Assembly: GCA_963575645.1 (NCBI GenBank)
Contig: OY754469.1
Span: 24,384,001-24,448,000 of the forward strand
DNA: 64,000 nt
Direction of reading: 5' to 3'
From: Xanthostigma xanthostigma
Taxonomy: Eukaryota > Arthropoda > Insecta > Raphidioptera > Raphidiidae
Shown here: piece by piece, positions 12,901 to 26,767 of the stretch
Layout: each line of letters starts with the position of its first letter
Position numbering within the stretch: the stretch's first letter is position 1
The notes under the pieces: model-generated
Seen by the model: only the letters and a program-made list of their open reading frames with translations
Databases searched by the model: none
Told to the model about the DNA's origin: nothing
Translations under genes and position numbers: made by a program

Positions 12901-15900
12901 CCTTCATACTTTTAGGTCCTTTTAAAATTGATTGTGTATAAAAAAATGCACATTTTAAATATTTAATCGCGAGAACCGGAAATCTTTTAGAGTAAGGTAT
13001 AATTTATTTTTTAAAAGCTGTGTTCAAACAGTTTTGCTCATGTCAACATTTTTGTTTTCAATACTTGACATTTAAAAAGCACAAAAAATCAACACAAACA
13101 TTGACAAAATATTTTATTTTTTTTATTTTTTTAATTCCAAAATAGTTATGATACATTTATTTTACATTTACATTTGCTATAGACGGTAAATAGGCAAGGC
13201 ACACACATGCGTTGTTTTTAACTTGCGATACCGCTACAGTCTGAGATACATTACATCAGATGAGACTGTGCACACATAATAATAACCGTCGACGTTAAAG
13301 TACGGACGTCTACTTTGCGGCGGTTTTTCAATACGCACCGCAAACGCACCTCTCCGATCGACAGTCCAAAAGACGTACCTAAGTGCGGTACCTATAACGA
13401 CAGGCGTTGATACAGATATAAAATTGTAAAATTCCGTTGCACTGCATGATTTCAATTCAACGGTATGTGTGTTGACAGCCATATAGCGACAACGCAGCGG
13501 CAACACACGTTGAAAAGAATGCATGTTGTGCATTGGGCCAAAGAGTAGATAAATTGATATTGTTCATTGAAAATACACCAGATTACTTACCGAAAATCTA
13601 CGATAGACGTTTAAAATTATTGCGATATTTCTTAAGTCCAGTTTTACTGGCTTCAAAATAACTGCATATGATACGGCTTATTTGGCAATTAAAATAAAAC
13701 CGCAAAATAAACTGCTGATGACGATATGGCTTTTCTGACAATGAAATGGACCTGCTTAAAAATGCATCTTTCATATTGGATTATTGTGTTGCTGTCATTT
13801 ATATTTGTTATGTTCAGAATTTTTTAATACTCAAGAATTAAAAAATAAACAGATTTTATCGTGTAATTATTGTGAGTGGAACTTTCAGGAGTGACAGATG
13901 AGACGGTATCTACACAAAATACGCGGCTTATTTAATTGCCTTGACATTTATTTTTGAGGATGAATTAGTTGATTTATAAAGTAAATTATGTCGTCATCGC
14001 TATTATATGATATTCTTACCTCATACTAAAACAATGAGCAAAAAAAATAGTCAGCAAAAAAAAACTTTATGTTCCCCATGAGAACTTTTAAAAGAAACAA
14101 ATAATAAAAGGTAGATAAAGGAATAGAAGAGAACGCAAGATGCGTGTGAGTGTCCACCCTTCTTCAGAAGACATAGTCTACTTTAAGATTCGCGTCGACC
14201 TGAGTTTCAGTGTCAGGATTTACAAAGAAGGACATTATTTTCATCTATGTACGTTCCTTTGAATTCTTTTGACAGTTTAAGTACAAAATAGTTCACTTTG
14301 TGATATCGAATATCTTTTTAAATGTACAAACGGGTTTGACATTGACTTTTTTATTTATCCACACTACTAAATTTTTTCACTTGTTACAAATAAGATGTAT
14401 ACGAGTAGGTACGTATGTATATATTTTTGCATATACAATAGAGCTCCTTTATAACGATCACGTTTACTGCTAATTAACATTTGAAGTCGGAGAAAATTCA
14501 CCGCAAAGACGTAAGGAACATGTATTAGAGGCCTTAATATCGAAAGGACACAAAAATCGAAAAAAACACTAGTTTTTTACGTTTTGTGTGTTCATAAGAA
14601 AAAAGAAGAAGACGCGTCAAAATCACGTTGCATTTGGGTGTCTCGAAATTTTAATCGGACTGATAGGAACTATTTTGAAGTCCCTTGAAATTCATTGTAA
14701 TTATCTAAGTTTCTCTGTATGGATTCTTTAAATACTGCGATCAATAATAATTAATATTTAGTCCGTTTAATATTTTTTTATATATATTTCTAGCTGAGAC
14801 AAACGTAGAAATGGTCTTTCATTTATCCGAAAAACAACGTTAATATTTATTTCATGTTTGTTTGATAGAAATGATATAAAAATGTATCATAGTACTGTGT
14901 TTCTAAATTTTATGAAACAAAAAACTAATTACAATTTAAGATATAACTCAAACATTTTCTGCGTTTATTATAATAAATTGTTAATAATTTGATGATGACT
15001 TTTTTTCGAAAGCGCTTATGGTAGAGAATTTTAGTAAAAAATGTTGACATTGTTTTTCTATAAAAAATTTTGAATTTACATTTTGAAATGTGTTCAAATT
15101 TCTATTACGTACAATACTACTTCGAAAAAACTAACCTTATTTTTTTTATTTTTAAAAATTAATAGGGGTAATATTTTTCACTATTTAAAAGCCGGCCCTG
15201 TGTATATATCGTCACAACATTACAAGGTTCATGTATATTATTTCTTGTTCATTTTCTTTTTCTCTCGAAAGCAAGACGAACAAAGAACAAGGAGTTCATA
15301 AGCGTGTATTGGAATTGGAGAAAGTGCCAATTTGTAACGCAGACCATAACGAGGTTATTGATTCCATTTCCCATATAGTTACGGCCCACAACTTCCCACA
15401 ATGGGAGTAGGGGGATTGCACTGTTTAAGGGGACGGGGATGAACCCGCGCACGTCGATGGCGGTAAAACTGTCACGTCTGAAACATGGCGTAACACCTCC
15501 AGTCTATATATATTTGGTGCGTTTTTCTATGCCCGTTTACTATAAAAAACTAGTACTAATGCTAATATTTTTGCCTACTTATCTAAAGAAAAAAAAATGG
15601 ATGTGACGAATTTTATTAAAACTTTCTTTGGAACATTTATTATAATTTCAAAAGTGATGTAGGCTATTTTTTTTACTATATGACCGCAAAGTCAATTAAT
15701 TTGATCTAATTAATTTTTAACACGTTTTTATTAGCTTCACTGTATGGATGTCTGTATGTATAATGTAGGTATATATGTTTCTAACGGAATCTTTCAAACT
15801 AATTTTCACCCATTTTGCACACGTATTAAGAGCCCACGACAATACAAGAATTTATATAAATATATAAAAATTGCTGTAAGCAGCTAACGAGCTAACGTTG

Positions 15901-15966
15901 CGTTGCCTACCCATAAGCGTGGTTTATAGTGAGATAATTAAAATTGTAGTATAAAAATTAAGGGAT
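9958..15966. other. Non-coding stretch
   Basis: Apart from the SINE copy at 11362, I see only fragments. A 53-bp segment at 10,560 (GGTGGTGGCAGAACGTGT) recurs at 21,564. A GC-richer block at 13,190-13,540 with CGCCGCAAAGTAGACGTCCG, and another at 15,290-15,480, look like TE pieces. No supported exon. Confidence 0.5.
11362..11510 (+). mobile_element. Diverged copy of the tRNA-like SINE family
   Basis: Starts TGTCAC and has GGGTTAGAGTCTCGACGGTG matching the T-arm region of the units at 4850 and 5211. It continues with the same downstream body (ACATTGTTTGAAAA, then a spacing that includes ACAGTGGATGTGTCTTAACA). The degenerate anticodon arm excludes a functional tRNA. Confidence 0.6.
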
Positions 15967-16218
15967 ACACGCTTTTATAGTGTGCACTTAAAAGTAAAAA
16001 ATAATTTTTGATTATAATGATTTTGATCAACAGCGATAGAATGTCCCCGAGCTTAATATAATTTAATTTTTTAAATAAGCAAAGCTCAGATTAAGCATAT
16101 TCAAAAAATTCAATTATATCGAGTTGGAGGACATCATATCGCTGTTGAACAAAAACATTATATTTAAAAATATTTGTTACTTTTTAGCTCACATCTCTAT
16201 AAAAACGTGTTTTTTTTT
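15967..16218. mobile_element. MITE with long inverted ends
   Basis: Inverted arms of about 75 bp: the left runs through AAAAGTAAAAAATAATTTTT to ATCAACAGCGATA, and the right mirrors it from TATCGCTGTTGAACAAAAA to about 16,218. The short centre has GAGCTTAATATAATTTAATT. Confidence 0.65.
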
Positions 16219-16269
16219 TTAGTTTATTTTTTATTATAATTTTATTTGATAGACATACTTCTTCCGCGC

Positions 16270-16580
16270 TTGTGCTGTACGTGACCGGTACATATAAGCT
16301 GTAAAACAGCTAGTTCAAATCATTCGACTTCTAACTTCGCACGACGAGCAGTGTGAAAGTGCTCCTAGCAGTAGACTTTTTTTGACTTCCACGAACATCG
16401 AGATGAAATAGGTGGGATTGTTTTAAACTATATCTCATAATGATCTCATAACAGGCGAGGGCTGTTATTTCCGGGAAGCACCGGATAAATGCGACAATAA
16501 TCCATTAAAAAAGTCCACGACAGCCTAATGTGTCAATCTAAAAATCCGGGAAAAGCCTGGTGGGCTGCTGGTAAACAATA
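16270..16580. repeat. Dispersed LINE/SINE tail fragment
   Basis: The part from GAGGGCTGTTAT through CGGATAAATG and AAAAAAGTCCACG to the downstream CCGGG/CCAGG block is repeated, diverged, at about 30,405-30,545, showing a dispersed family. No open frame. Confidence 0.45.
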
Positions 16581-18029
16581 AAGTAGTTCATAATCATTTA
16601 AATTTAATAATTCAACAGCATAGATAGGGATATCATTTTCTAACTATAATAAATATTTTACTATAAATCTTTCTCTATAAATCAAAAATACTAGACATTA
16701 AACGCTCGCAAGAACCGACGAGGAACTGTGAGGAGCGGGAGCGGTGCGAAATTTATTTATATGACGTAATAAGTAGACATTTACACTCAAGCGATATTAT
16801 CTGTAGGTATATATTTCGCCATATAATGATGAACAGTTTTTCCAGAAATTTGGTTCACGTTGCGTCAGTGGTACGCATAGAATTTTAGGTGATACGAAGC
16901 ATAAAAAGAATTTAAAAAAGAATATACCTAGTTTGTGAGTTTGTTAACATAAAATAATAAAATTAATTGAGATTTAGTTGGTGTTTATTTGATATCTATC
17001 ATGGATTACTCCCACTTTTAAATTTCCGAAAGTGGTACACAATAGATTGAAGCTTGGAAAACTGTATTCAAAATTGTAATAGTTTTAATAATTTCTTTGG
17101 TTTAGACAAGCACGTGTTCTATGAAAGAATCATTGAGTTGGTTTATCTATAATCCGGACTCGAAACACGCGGTATATAAAAACGTGTGCAATTACGATTG
17201 TCTTTTATTAATGACCACGCCATGCTCGCTAGTCGCCATCGTTGTGTGCCAACTGTATGACCCGTATTGGTGACCTCTAACCCTAAACTCCAGCATAGGC
17301 TAGTAGCAGTAATAATGTACGAGGGTCGTTTTAGCGTCGATTTCAAATAATTTATTTCGGTGCAAATTATTTTGATGAAAAGTTCGTAAATTACTAAAAT
17401 TATCTCTAGTTTGAGCATTTAGTTTTTATTGTTTTATCCGACCGTGCAAGGAACAAGAGTTTTTTACATTCATTTATATTTGCATAATTTGTATAATAGT
17501 AACGAGTTCAAATAAATAAAATTGTCGACCAATTTTTTTCAGACCATATATTGATATATAGTTATCTGTGTGCAGTTTGATTTTTTACGGTTTCTAGGTA
17601 TTTTGTTTGATTGACATAGAAGCGTGTTTCCAGAATTTTTGTTTATTGTCACTTGAGAATTGGGGCGATTTTTATAAACCTCGGTAGGTACACATCCCAG
17701 ACACTGATACTCAAGCACACAGTTTGCCTATGGTTCTTTTTTATTTTAATTTCAAGCAAAGTCGCAGATATAAATTACTTTATTTAGTTACTTACCACTA
17801 TAATAGTGAGCGGAGTTACTATATGCACCGCGATTGAAATGAAACACGGCAGTGACCAGTAGTGGAGCCTTAGACCCCACTGTATTGCAACGTTGTCTCG
17901 GAGGACTGCGTCCCGCTCAACAGCGACAAAAGCATTTAATTACAGTTTCACTGAGCGGGGCGCACAACGACAACAGTAGGCTCCACCGTATTACAGTTTT
18001 GTCGAATGAAGCGCACAGTTTTTTTTAAT

Positions 18030-18110
18030 ATACCCGTACTTCCACCATAAAGTTACTGTATTTACACTTATACCCGCACTTCCACCATAAAGTTACTGTA
18101 TTTACCTACA
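18030..18110. repeat. Short tandem duplication, period about 39 bp
   Basis: Two adjacent copies of a unit starting TATACCCG(T/C)ACTTCCACCA, differing by one or two bases. Confidence 0.85.
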
Positions 18111-19330
18111 CTATGTACACAAATTTATTTGAAATATTTATTTTTTATCAATACAAAAAAAAACAGCCTGCATTACTCAGGAATAGTCTAGTGAAAGAAT
18201 TTTTAGAATCGGTTCAGTAGTTTCAGAGATTACCAGTACCATACAAACACGCAAACAAATTTTACCTCTTTATAGTATTTTGTATTTTAGTTTCCTGACG
18301 AATCTTTGAAATTTTAATATAGAAATCTTATCCATTCAATAATTTCTTTTCCAAATTTTGAACGTCTAGTTTTCAAAAAATGTTTTTTTTACAACAATGA
18401 CAATTAATGCGAGACTCGCCAAAAATACTTACAAAAGTTAAAACTAAACCAAATTGTATCCAGAAAAAAAATTTAAAAACTGATTTTTCAAAATTTTGAC
18501 TGTTTTAGATAACGTAAAAATTATAATTAAAAATCATTCACGTGTAGTTTTAGGAAAATATCAGTCTACCAAATTACTTGTCAACCATGTTTGAACTATA
18601 TCTGTCTCTATCAAATAAATTATATACAATATACTACTGAGTCAAATTATATCTTATGGTGTAATGATTATTTTCTTAATTACTAAAAAATTAAATATTG
18701 ATTTATATAATAATATTTAAATAAGAAATTATAAAAAATTATTTACGAAGTTATATCACATTTTTATATTAGGTCAAAACACTAACGTAATTATTACTAG
18801 CACTGTGACACGCTAATAACCCTAAATAAGAATAAGTATAGTCTCAGTATAAATTTCAGTTGTCGAAAGTGTACAATTTACATTCTCTATCTATCTCAAT
18901 ATAAATTGAGTTACTGTTTATCACCTTTCATATGCAGGAGACAGATTTAGTGGCAATAGTAACAATATTAATTGCAGTTTGAAATTTTGTCAACATTACG
19001 TTATAAAATTTAATTTCGAAATTTTCTTTTTATGTGTGTTCATAGCTCTATAAAAATTCTAAAACAATAAAGAAATTATAGATTTATTTGATTTATTTGT
19101 TGTCCGTTTGAATTCAATTTTTATATGTTAATTAAATAATATTGCACATGCATTGTATAAAAACTCGTTGTAAATAAATGTTTCTATTAATTATCTACAA
19201 CATTTTATAATATAATTAACAATAGTTTGGAACGTTATAAATATTATATTTATTGTTAATTATGCGTATTATTCATGCAGCGGTTAATATTGCATGTGGT
19301 CAACCCTTCTATCCTATATAATATAATAGG

Positions 19331-20068
19331 TATATACAGGCTGAGGCACATAAAGTGTTACAGAGCAATAGCACTCAAACTATTGATCATATCCAAAAAT
19401 GTTTCAGACAAAAGTTTTAGTGTTCGAGAAGGCCGTCATACTTGACCACCCTATTTTTTTATCGGTGGAGGCGCTGAAGCTACGTCAAGGTCAACTTCAC
19501 TTTTTTTACGAAACCATGTATTTTTTTTCGATGACATTATTAGTGATTTTAAGACGAATTCAGCAACCTACAACACAAGGTCATTTTAATCACGCAAAAT
19601 CGTAGTCGAAAAATCTAAACATATCGGAATATTCACTTTTAAAGGATCCACTAACCTTTGCTTGGGTCTACCTACGGAAGATGCTCGAAATGATGACATT
19701 TGTGGTGTAATTTCGGCACATACGTGACTATTTTGAATATTCCGAACATTGAACAGAATATTCTAAAAAAAAAAATTTTGAATTTTTTTTAAATAAATAA
19801 AAATAAAATAATTTGAATGACCTTGTGTTGAAGGTTGCTAAATTCGTCTTAAAATCGCTAATAATGTCATCGGAAAAAAATACGTGGTTTCGTTTAAAAA
19901 AGTGAAGTTGACCTTGACGTACCTTCAGCGCTTCCACCGATAAAAAACAGGGTGGTCCAGTATGACGACCTTCTCGAACACTAAAACTTTTGTCTGAAAC
20001 ATTTTTGGATATGATCAATAGTTTGAGTGCTATTGCTCTGTAACACTTTATGTGCCTCAGCCTGTATA
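19331..20068. mobile_element. Foldback element with about 255-bp arms
   Basis: Inverted arms 19331-19587 and 19814-20068 around a 226-bp centre. The outer ends read TATACAGGCTGAGGCACATA on both strands. Arms are highly similar (for example AAAGTTTTAGTGTTCGAGAA), and the short frames in them mirror one another. Confidence 0.8.
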
Positions 20069-21835
20069 GGTACACATTGACGGGACCAAACTCGGAACAG
20101 ACACCAAACCTGAAAACAACGTAAATTTCAGTTACATGTTTTTTGTTTTAAAATAAGATTTCATAATGTGGATTTGCCTTTTTACGAGCTTTTATTTAGT
20201 TTCACTTATCTATAATATCAGTTATGTTCTAACCTGCTATAAATCGAAACTATTTGTATCGGTTTTGTGCGCAAGCGTCAACTTTACACTTTTTAGTGAT
20301 GCATACGTTGGCATTGGCTGGAACGCTTTTGTGACAGATTTGTGCATCAAATATCAATTAGCAAATTCAAATGTCATTTCCAGTTTTCAAACTGATTATA
20401 ATCAAATATGAGTTCTATAACTTTATTTTTTAAGAGAAACTTCGTATGCGGCATAACGACGATTTGGGGGGTAAAATAAAAAAAAGAGTTTTGAAACGAA
20501 AACTGTGTCATGATAAATGTCAAATTTGTTTACCAAAACCATGCTAGCGTTTTTTGTTACTATATCTAAAAAATGAATTATTTAAATGGTTATTATGTTA
20601 TTAACAGAAAAAATATCTCCATCACCTTCACCATTGATATTTTTAATTTAATAGAAATATTTAAATTAATAATTTTGCACAAACAAATGTGAAGAGTAGG
20701 TACTACTAATCAGTATTAAACAGAAACAGATATGTCAAATGCGCATGTCAGTTTCCACAATTTCATTTTGGTTTCATGTTTACACCATGTACCGAAATGA
20801 TCGTTCGGAAACCGTTCACAATCGATCTCAAATTCGGTTGAACGCTTAGAGGACCGTTCGACAACTGTCCATACCTCGATTGGAACGCGTTTTATTTATT
20901 GCACATGAGCGTGATGGTAATATTGCGGTTTACAAAGAGGCTAGAACTAAGCTACCATGTCTGCGAGGATGAAAACACGTATCGCATTTTTTTACTCAGT
21001 TCCAGTAGTCCAATTGACTTAAAACTTTGCAGTAGTATGTACTTCCGAATACAATACAAATATTCTGATATTTTGGCTATAATAATATTTATCTAATTAA
21101 CAAGTTTTAAGGACGTTCATGTGCATGAGTCAAAAGAGACACCAATTAATAAAACAATGTAATTGTTATACGGAATTATTAATTATATTGATTTAATGAG
21201 TTGAACTGCAAATAAAATATTAAAACTAATCGCTAACAATAACCCATATTATTTTTTTAACAGTTTCAATGTATAAATAATTAATAGCTAATTCTAACAT
21301 TCGATGACACTACATTTTTATAGGATTGTATAAATCGCATATTTTAAAGAATATTTAAAACAGTATTTATCAAAACATCTACTCTATTATTAGAGTTGTT
21401 ACAAGTTTAAATATTACAAATTACAAATTATCTATAACACTGTTTAAATCTTTAAGGACTACTAATTGCGTGATTAAATTTCCCGAATATCAAAACTTAA
21501 AATTGTTATCTAACATAAAGTCTCACGCATGGACGTCCTTAAAAGTGGAAAAAAATAACTGTATGGTGGAAGTCCCGGTGTTGGTGGTGGAAGAACGTGT
21601 GTCGTGTCATTTTTACATGTTTTTTCGTGTAGGTAAGTTGGCAAAACCAAAAGTGCTCATCCCGCAAGTTTTCCACTGTATGATAAAAATAAAAAAAAAA
21701 CTATTGAAAAAGTAGGTACCTATTTTAAAAAAAAATCAATAACACATTTTTTGAAGTTTGAAAAAATAACAATATACATGGTATATAAATATCAATTGGA
21801 ATTAAATGAAATAGAATAAAATAAAAATCAATAAT

Positions 21836-21905
21836 TTCGGCAGGAATCGACCCAGGACCTTCCCGTTGCTGATCCAATGGCTTATCCACTACGCCATGAA
21901 GCTTG
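21836..21905 (-). repeat. tRNA-like SINE head
   Basis: The minus strand carries TGGCGTAGTGG (A-box consensus) and, 40 nt later, GGTCGATTCC (B box), spaced as in a tRNA promoter. The acceptor stem does not pair, so it is a SINE head or tRNA pseudogene rather than a gene. Confidence 0.55.
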
Positions 21906-22996
21906 ATAGATGTGCCGCTGTTACTATGGTATAGAAGTGTAGCACTTATTATATGATAATTTACAGAGTAATTATTATATTGTTTTTTTAAACTATTAGC
22001 TGTCAAAAAATAATAAAATAAAACTGTTTATAAAAATTAAACTACTGAACACATTTAATTGAATTTAAATAGGGTTCTACTCTGATAGTAAACAAAGTGA
22101 ATAAAATATAAACCAAGGCGATCCGACCGAAATTGCGATCTATAGAGCACGGACAGACCAACCGACAACTGTTATTCGTGATTTTTAATTACAATTTTAG
22201 TAGTAATTTTGAACTCGAATCGATCTAAAAATGGTTCTGTTTTATAGAACACATTCTCATCTTTTCAAAAAGCTACAATTTGATTGAATTTCATGTGAAA
22301 TTAACTTAGATATAACTTCTTGTATGAAAGTCAGCTCTGACGCGCAAAGCGATAATAGAGCACATACCGCTAGTTTAGCGGTATGTGCAATTAGTAATAG
22401 AAATTTAGGAACGAAATAGATAAAAAGGCTTTTTGTCAATTGAACTCAATAAGTTGTTGATAATTTATGAAACCGTGGGTCGTGACTGTAATAGATTATC
22501 ATAGAGTTTACGATCCACTCTTTTATAATTATAAACCCAACTTAAATATTATTTTTCTTTTTTAGTGTATTAAAAGAAAACTTGATGTTGTATTTAGGTA
22601 TTTACTTTTTATATATATAAAAATTGGGCATAAATCACTTGTTCTTGTGAACATAGATATAGGACTATTCTATTTTCTCTATATACATACTAATTCAGAT
22701 ATAGGTACTGCCTGCACGGGTCATCTCTTGAAACCCCGACTCAAAGTTCAGAACAACAATTTTCGCTCGATGTTTATATAGCCTGTGGAAATAATTGAAT
22801 TATCCTTCTATTGTCGGTGTATTTCTATCCTTCTTCCTCTCTAGTGTTTCCGTTCAGGCGCAGTGCCGTCCTTCAAATCAAAACAGATCCAGCAATTTTT
22901 CATGAAAGATCATTTTTATAGAATAACATAGATTTGTCTATTTCAAAGATGTAGTTTTAGTCCATGAAATTCCTACTCAAATTTAAATATGCCTAT

Positions 22997-23790
22997 TTTT
23001 TGGAGTTCCGTAGCCAGATGGCAAAACAACGGAACTCTTAGAATTTCATCATATCCGTCCGTCTATCTGTATGTCACAGTTTTATGACTCCGCCATCTTA
23101 TCTTCGATTCGGATGAAATTTTACAGGCAGGTGTCATATTTGAATCGACATACAGCTGTGTAATGAAATTGTGAAAAAAATTATTAAGGAGTAGCTTTCC
23201 ATACACAGAACTAAGGGATAAAAATTTGTATTTTAGTACACTCCATTGAATGGGGTATCGTTGGTCTTTAAAAATGTAAAGTTTTCAGGTGACTTTTTTT
23301 CTTAGATGAATATTTCCCGAGATATAAGCTCCTAAAATCGTTAATAATGTGCTCTTCCATTTTAACTTTGCAACCGTGTGATTTCTGAATCTGAAAAAAT
23401 CGAGAAAGTAGCGTTTTAGAAATACTTTCAACGGAAATTATTTTGAACACGATATATTGTCAAGTTGTAGTTCAGCTGATCTTTTCTTACTGTATTTTTT
23501 TATATTTCTATTAATATAGCGGAGACAAGAACCACGACTATATTAACTTAAAAACACTAGTGCACGTGTCAATATTTTTTAAAACTGCTTTATTTTTGAA
23601 AGGCTGCAAAATGATTTTATTATAATTCAGGGATACTCTTCAAAACACTATCAACATATTGTAATGACGCTTTTCTAGGTTAGGGTATGATATTTGTCAA
23701 TCAACAATTGCGACCCATAAATAGCCGATAAATTCAGCATATGAACGCTACGGAACCGTATCATGTGTGTGCTTAACACGCGCTTGACCA
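22997..23790. repeat. Dispersed lepidopteran-type repeat
   Basis: Opens GAGTTCCGTAGCCAGATGG with CGTCCGTCTATCTGTATG soon after, and closes GCTACGGAACCGTATCATG then CACGCGCTTGACC. From recollection, moth and butterfly genomes carry many copies with these two ends. No long frame. Confidence 0.5.
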
Positions 23791-26597
23791 ACTCACTTTT
23801 GTATTTCATCACTCACGAGCCCAATCATTCACCTTAATAAAAAAAAATCAGAGTTGACGCTTTATGACTGACTCACTCAGACTCAAATAATATATTTGTT
23901 AATTAATTATCTGTGTAATGTAGTATGCATGGGTAGTACAATCATCAATTTAACAACTGAATGTAGGTACATCAAAATAAATAAATTAAACTTTAAGTTA
24001 ATGAAATTATTTTCTTTGACGTCAGCGTAGCTAAGTGATTAACAAATGTGTCTTATTATTAGTTTCTGATACGAATTTCAGTTTTAAATCTAGATTTAAA
24101 ACTAAGAGTGCTATCAGAAATCGGGAATAAATAACACACCAACTTTTATAAATTCTTGCAATTCAACGTTTATTATTTCTCATATTTTAGAGTTTTGTAA
24201 AAATTAACGTATATTTTCGTAGATACCTACTGCATATTAAAACGCGATGAAAAATTTCACTAAAATACATACGCTTCTTTCAAATATCATCAGCTGTTCC
24301 TATTTCCTCTGTACGTGTTTGAGAACATTCTAAAAAGCGGTTTCCATTCTAGATGTGGTATTTTTTTTATTATTATTTTCCAACCTTGCCTCGCAAGTTT
24401 GGCAGAAGACACTCCACATCAGCACGTGCTGGTCAGCTAACCGGTGCGATTGTCATTTGATCGAATGATTCTCTCCTCTTCGTCTCTCCTCCTTTTTGTA
24501 CGTCTTTCATTTCGCGTCTTGATTTATTAGTCTTTTACAGACGTGCCTGGTTTATCACTTCATTTTTCTTCTCAATAATATTTTTTTTATAAAAGTACGT
24601 ATTAACACCGGCGAACATTTTCTTTTGTTAAACTTAGCGCGTTATATGAGAATTTATTTTTAAACTCAATCAAAACTAGCTGTGCCTACCCGTGGAATTT
24701 TAAATGTTAACCAACTTTTCAATAGACATACGCACTAATTCCTTGCTATAACCTGGCTCGTTAGGGACTTTTTGGCTATGGCGCTGTTAGAAAATTAATA
24801 GTAATAATAATAATTCACTATTTTATATAATATAATTCCTCTAACCTAACTTTAAAGAGGTTTCGACGTCTTTCCGAGAATATAAATGTCATAGAAGTAC
24901 ATTATTCTCTTAGAGCTCTTTATTATTATTTTTAACCGTGAAACCTTATAACAACGCTAACTTACTGTATACTTCATATTTATTCTCGGTTGCAGAAAAC
25001 CTTGCCTGCAGGGAAATGCATTGTTGAATTTTAAGTCAATTCCGCTCGAAAAATAATTGATCGATTGAAATGATATTTTTTTTTGACTGCGTAGGTACTA
25101 CCTACACATGTTTTAACATAGTATTTTATATAATTATTTTTACGAGACAACTTTTTTCTGTACATTTTGGTCAAAATCTTCCTCTGTGTAGAGCAATCAT
25201 TTGTTTTTGTGTGAGTACGATCTAATGTTCTACATGACAGTCCCTGAATATTTTACAATATGATCTCAATCCAAGGTCATTGTCAAATCAATTTTTTAAC
25301 AGTGATTTCTGCGATCCAGCATTACGATAAATAAGGGATACTATAGCGGCGATTTTAACTATTTTAAGTATTTCACTAGCTTAAGGCATTCTCGTAGGTG
25401 ACAGATGACTTAAACTGCAGAGCGTCTATAATCTGAAAGCTATCTTTAAGACATTCTCTTGCGTTTTAATTAAAATTAGTAGTTTGTATCTAAGAATATC
25501 ACATTTGTAATGTTTATTAAATATTGTTAGCTGAAATAAAAATTAAAAATGTATTTAAATACGTTAAATTAGATTCAAAAGGTTATAAATACACGTAAAT
25601 ACTATTTAATACATTTTTTAAGCATTTAGAAAAAATTGCGTCCGCCACTGTCTAGGTTTATACAGCACCCAAAATGTCAGCCGACATAAAAAATTGAATT
25701 TATTTGTCATTTATAAAATAACGGTGACATTTCATTTTTGTCTTAAAATATTTTCTCGGATAACAATGCTTTTCCGCTTTTTGAAAACAATGTTTCAGGT
25801 TTCAAATCAGACAAGTCTTTTACGATTAATGACACTACTATACACAATAAAATTCAAAATAGTTAATGATAACATGAAAAGTCTGGTTAAAAAAAAATGC
25901 AAATAAAATTTCCTCTTTAAATTTTACTGATCCAAACTTGAGTATATTAGCCAAACGATTTGCGATCGATGCCATTGTGTAATATTGCATAACTCCTCTA
26001 ATACAAGCTCCCAGCTGCAAAATTCTAAGTCAAGAACTTGCATCAATTGAATTTTCAATTTATTGTTAAAAAAAACAATAAAATGAAAATATAAATTTGT
26101 ATTAGATCCAAATAACCTTAGCAGTGTCGATGGTCTTAATTCAATAATGGATTATTCTAAAATAGTATAATATTAATGAATCGTGTATCTAGAACGAAAT
26201 AAGGCTTATTACCGACAAGAAAGTAACAAATGTTTCAACGATTTATCATAGTTTAAAATAATCGAAAGAAAAAGCATTCTTATATTTTTATATCTGCTAA
26301 AACTGTTTCATTTTAAATATAAAAGAATGATTAGGTTTTTAAGTATAGTTATCTTTCGTTTGAGGTCTTAAAAAAAATTCTAAAGAAAATAATACTTGAT
26401 TGCACGGGCAACGTTCTCAGACGGGAGGAAGGGTGATGTAGGTACCATCTAAATTCTAAATTAACATCGGTTGTACCTGCAATAGTTAAAAAATTAGCAA
26501 CATTTGGTTTCTAATCTCAATACTGCATTCTTTGTTTATTAGACAATTTGTTTTTTAATTGAATCTACTTAATTGATTAATTATTATTCTGTTTCAG

Positions 26598-26767
26598 GTG
26601 TAAGAAACCTGATAGGTATCTATCTGATTTACCAGCGACTGACGTCATCATCTGTTTTCACAATGAGGCTTGGACCGTTCTTCTGAGAACCGTCCATTCA
26701 GTTCTGGATCGGTCACCACCTCGCCTCATCAAAAATATCATTCTGGTTGATGACTTTTCAAATATGC
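26598..26767 (+). CDS. GalNAc-transferase exon a: N-terminal catalytic segment
   Basis: Exon of 170 nt between acceptor ctgtttcag and donor gtaagt. Its first base completes a codon from an upstream exon that was not found, and the following codons read [19 protein letters not shown]. It contains the family segment [20 protein letters not shown] and ends after VDDFSNM, the UDP-sugar-binding beta strand and the turn after it. It leaves one base for the next exon. GC content is clearly higher than in the surrounding introns. If the missing upstream exon ends in TG, the junction codon is Trp, as I would expect from fly PGANT9. Confidence 0.92.

Larger units (their letters stand above)
20069..26597. 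other. Non-coding stretch before the transferase exons
   Basis: Contains the SINE head at 21836 and the dispersed repeat at 22997. I searched the + strand for the missing upstream transferase exon, expected to end in TG before a GT donor after a DPRDE-like peptide, and did not find it. A perfect palindrome AGTTTTAAATCTAGATTTAA(AACT) lies at about 24,080-24,103. Confidence 0.5.

Noticed and set aside
13234..13533. 99-codon minus-strand frame.
   Set aside because: No recognisable motif; the block is a compact GC-richer island with element-like character and no splice context.
15264..15440. Possible exon on + strand (GVHKRVLELEKVPICNADHN, then EVIDSISH...FPQWE and stop) after a pyrimidine-rich AG.
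   Set aside because: No recognised family, no donor, and the surrounding GC-richer block looks like a mobile-element fragment; evidence is too thin.
24080..24103. 24-bp perfect palindrome around TCTAGA.
   Set aside because: AT-rich short palindromes are expected by chance at this composition; no second copy or flanking structure was seen.
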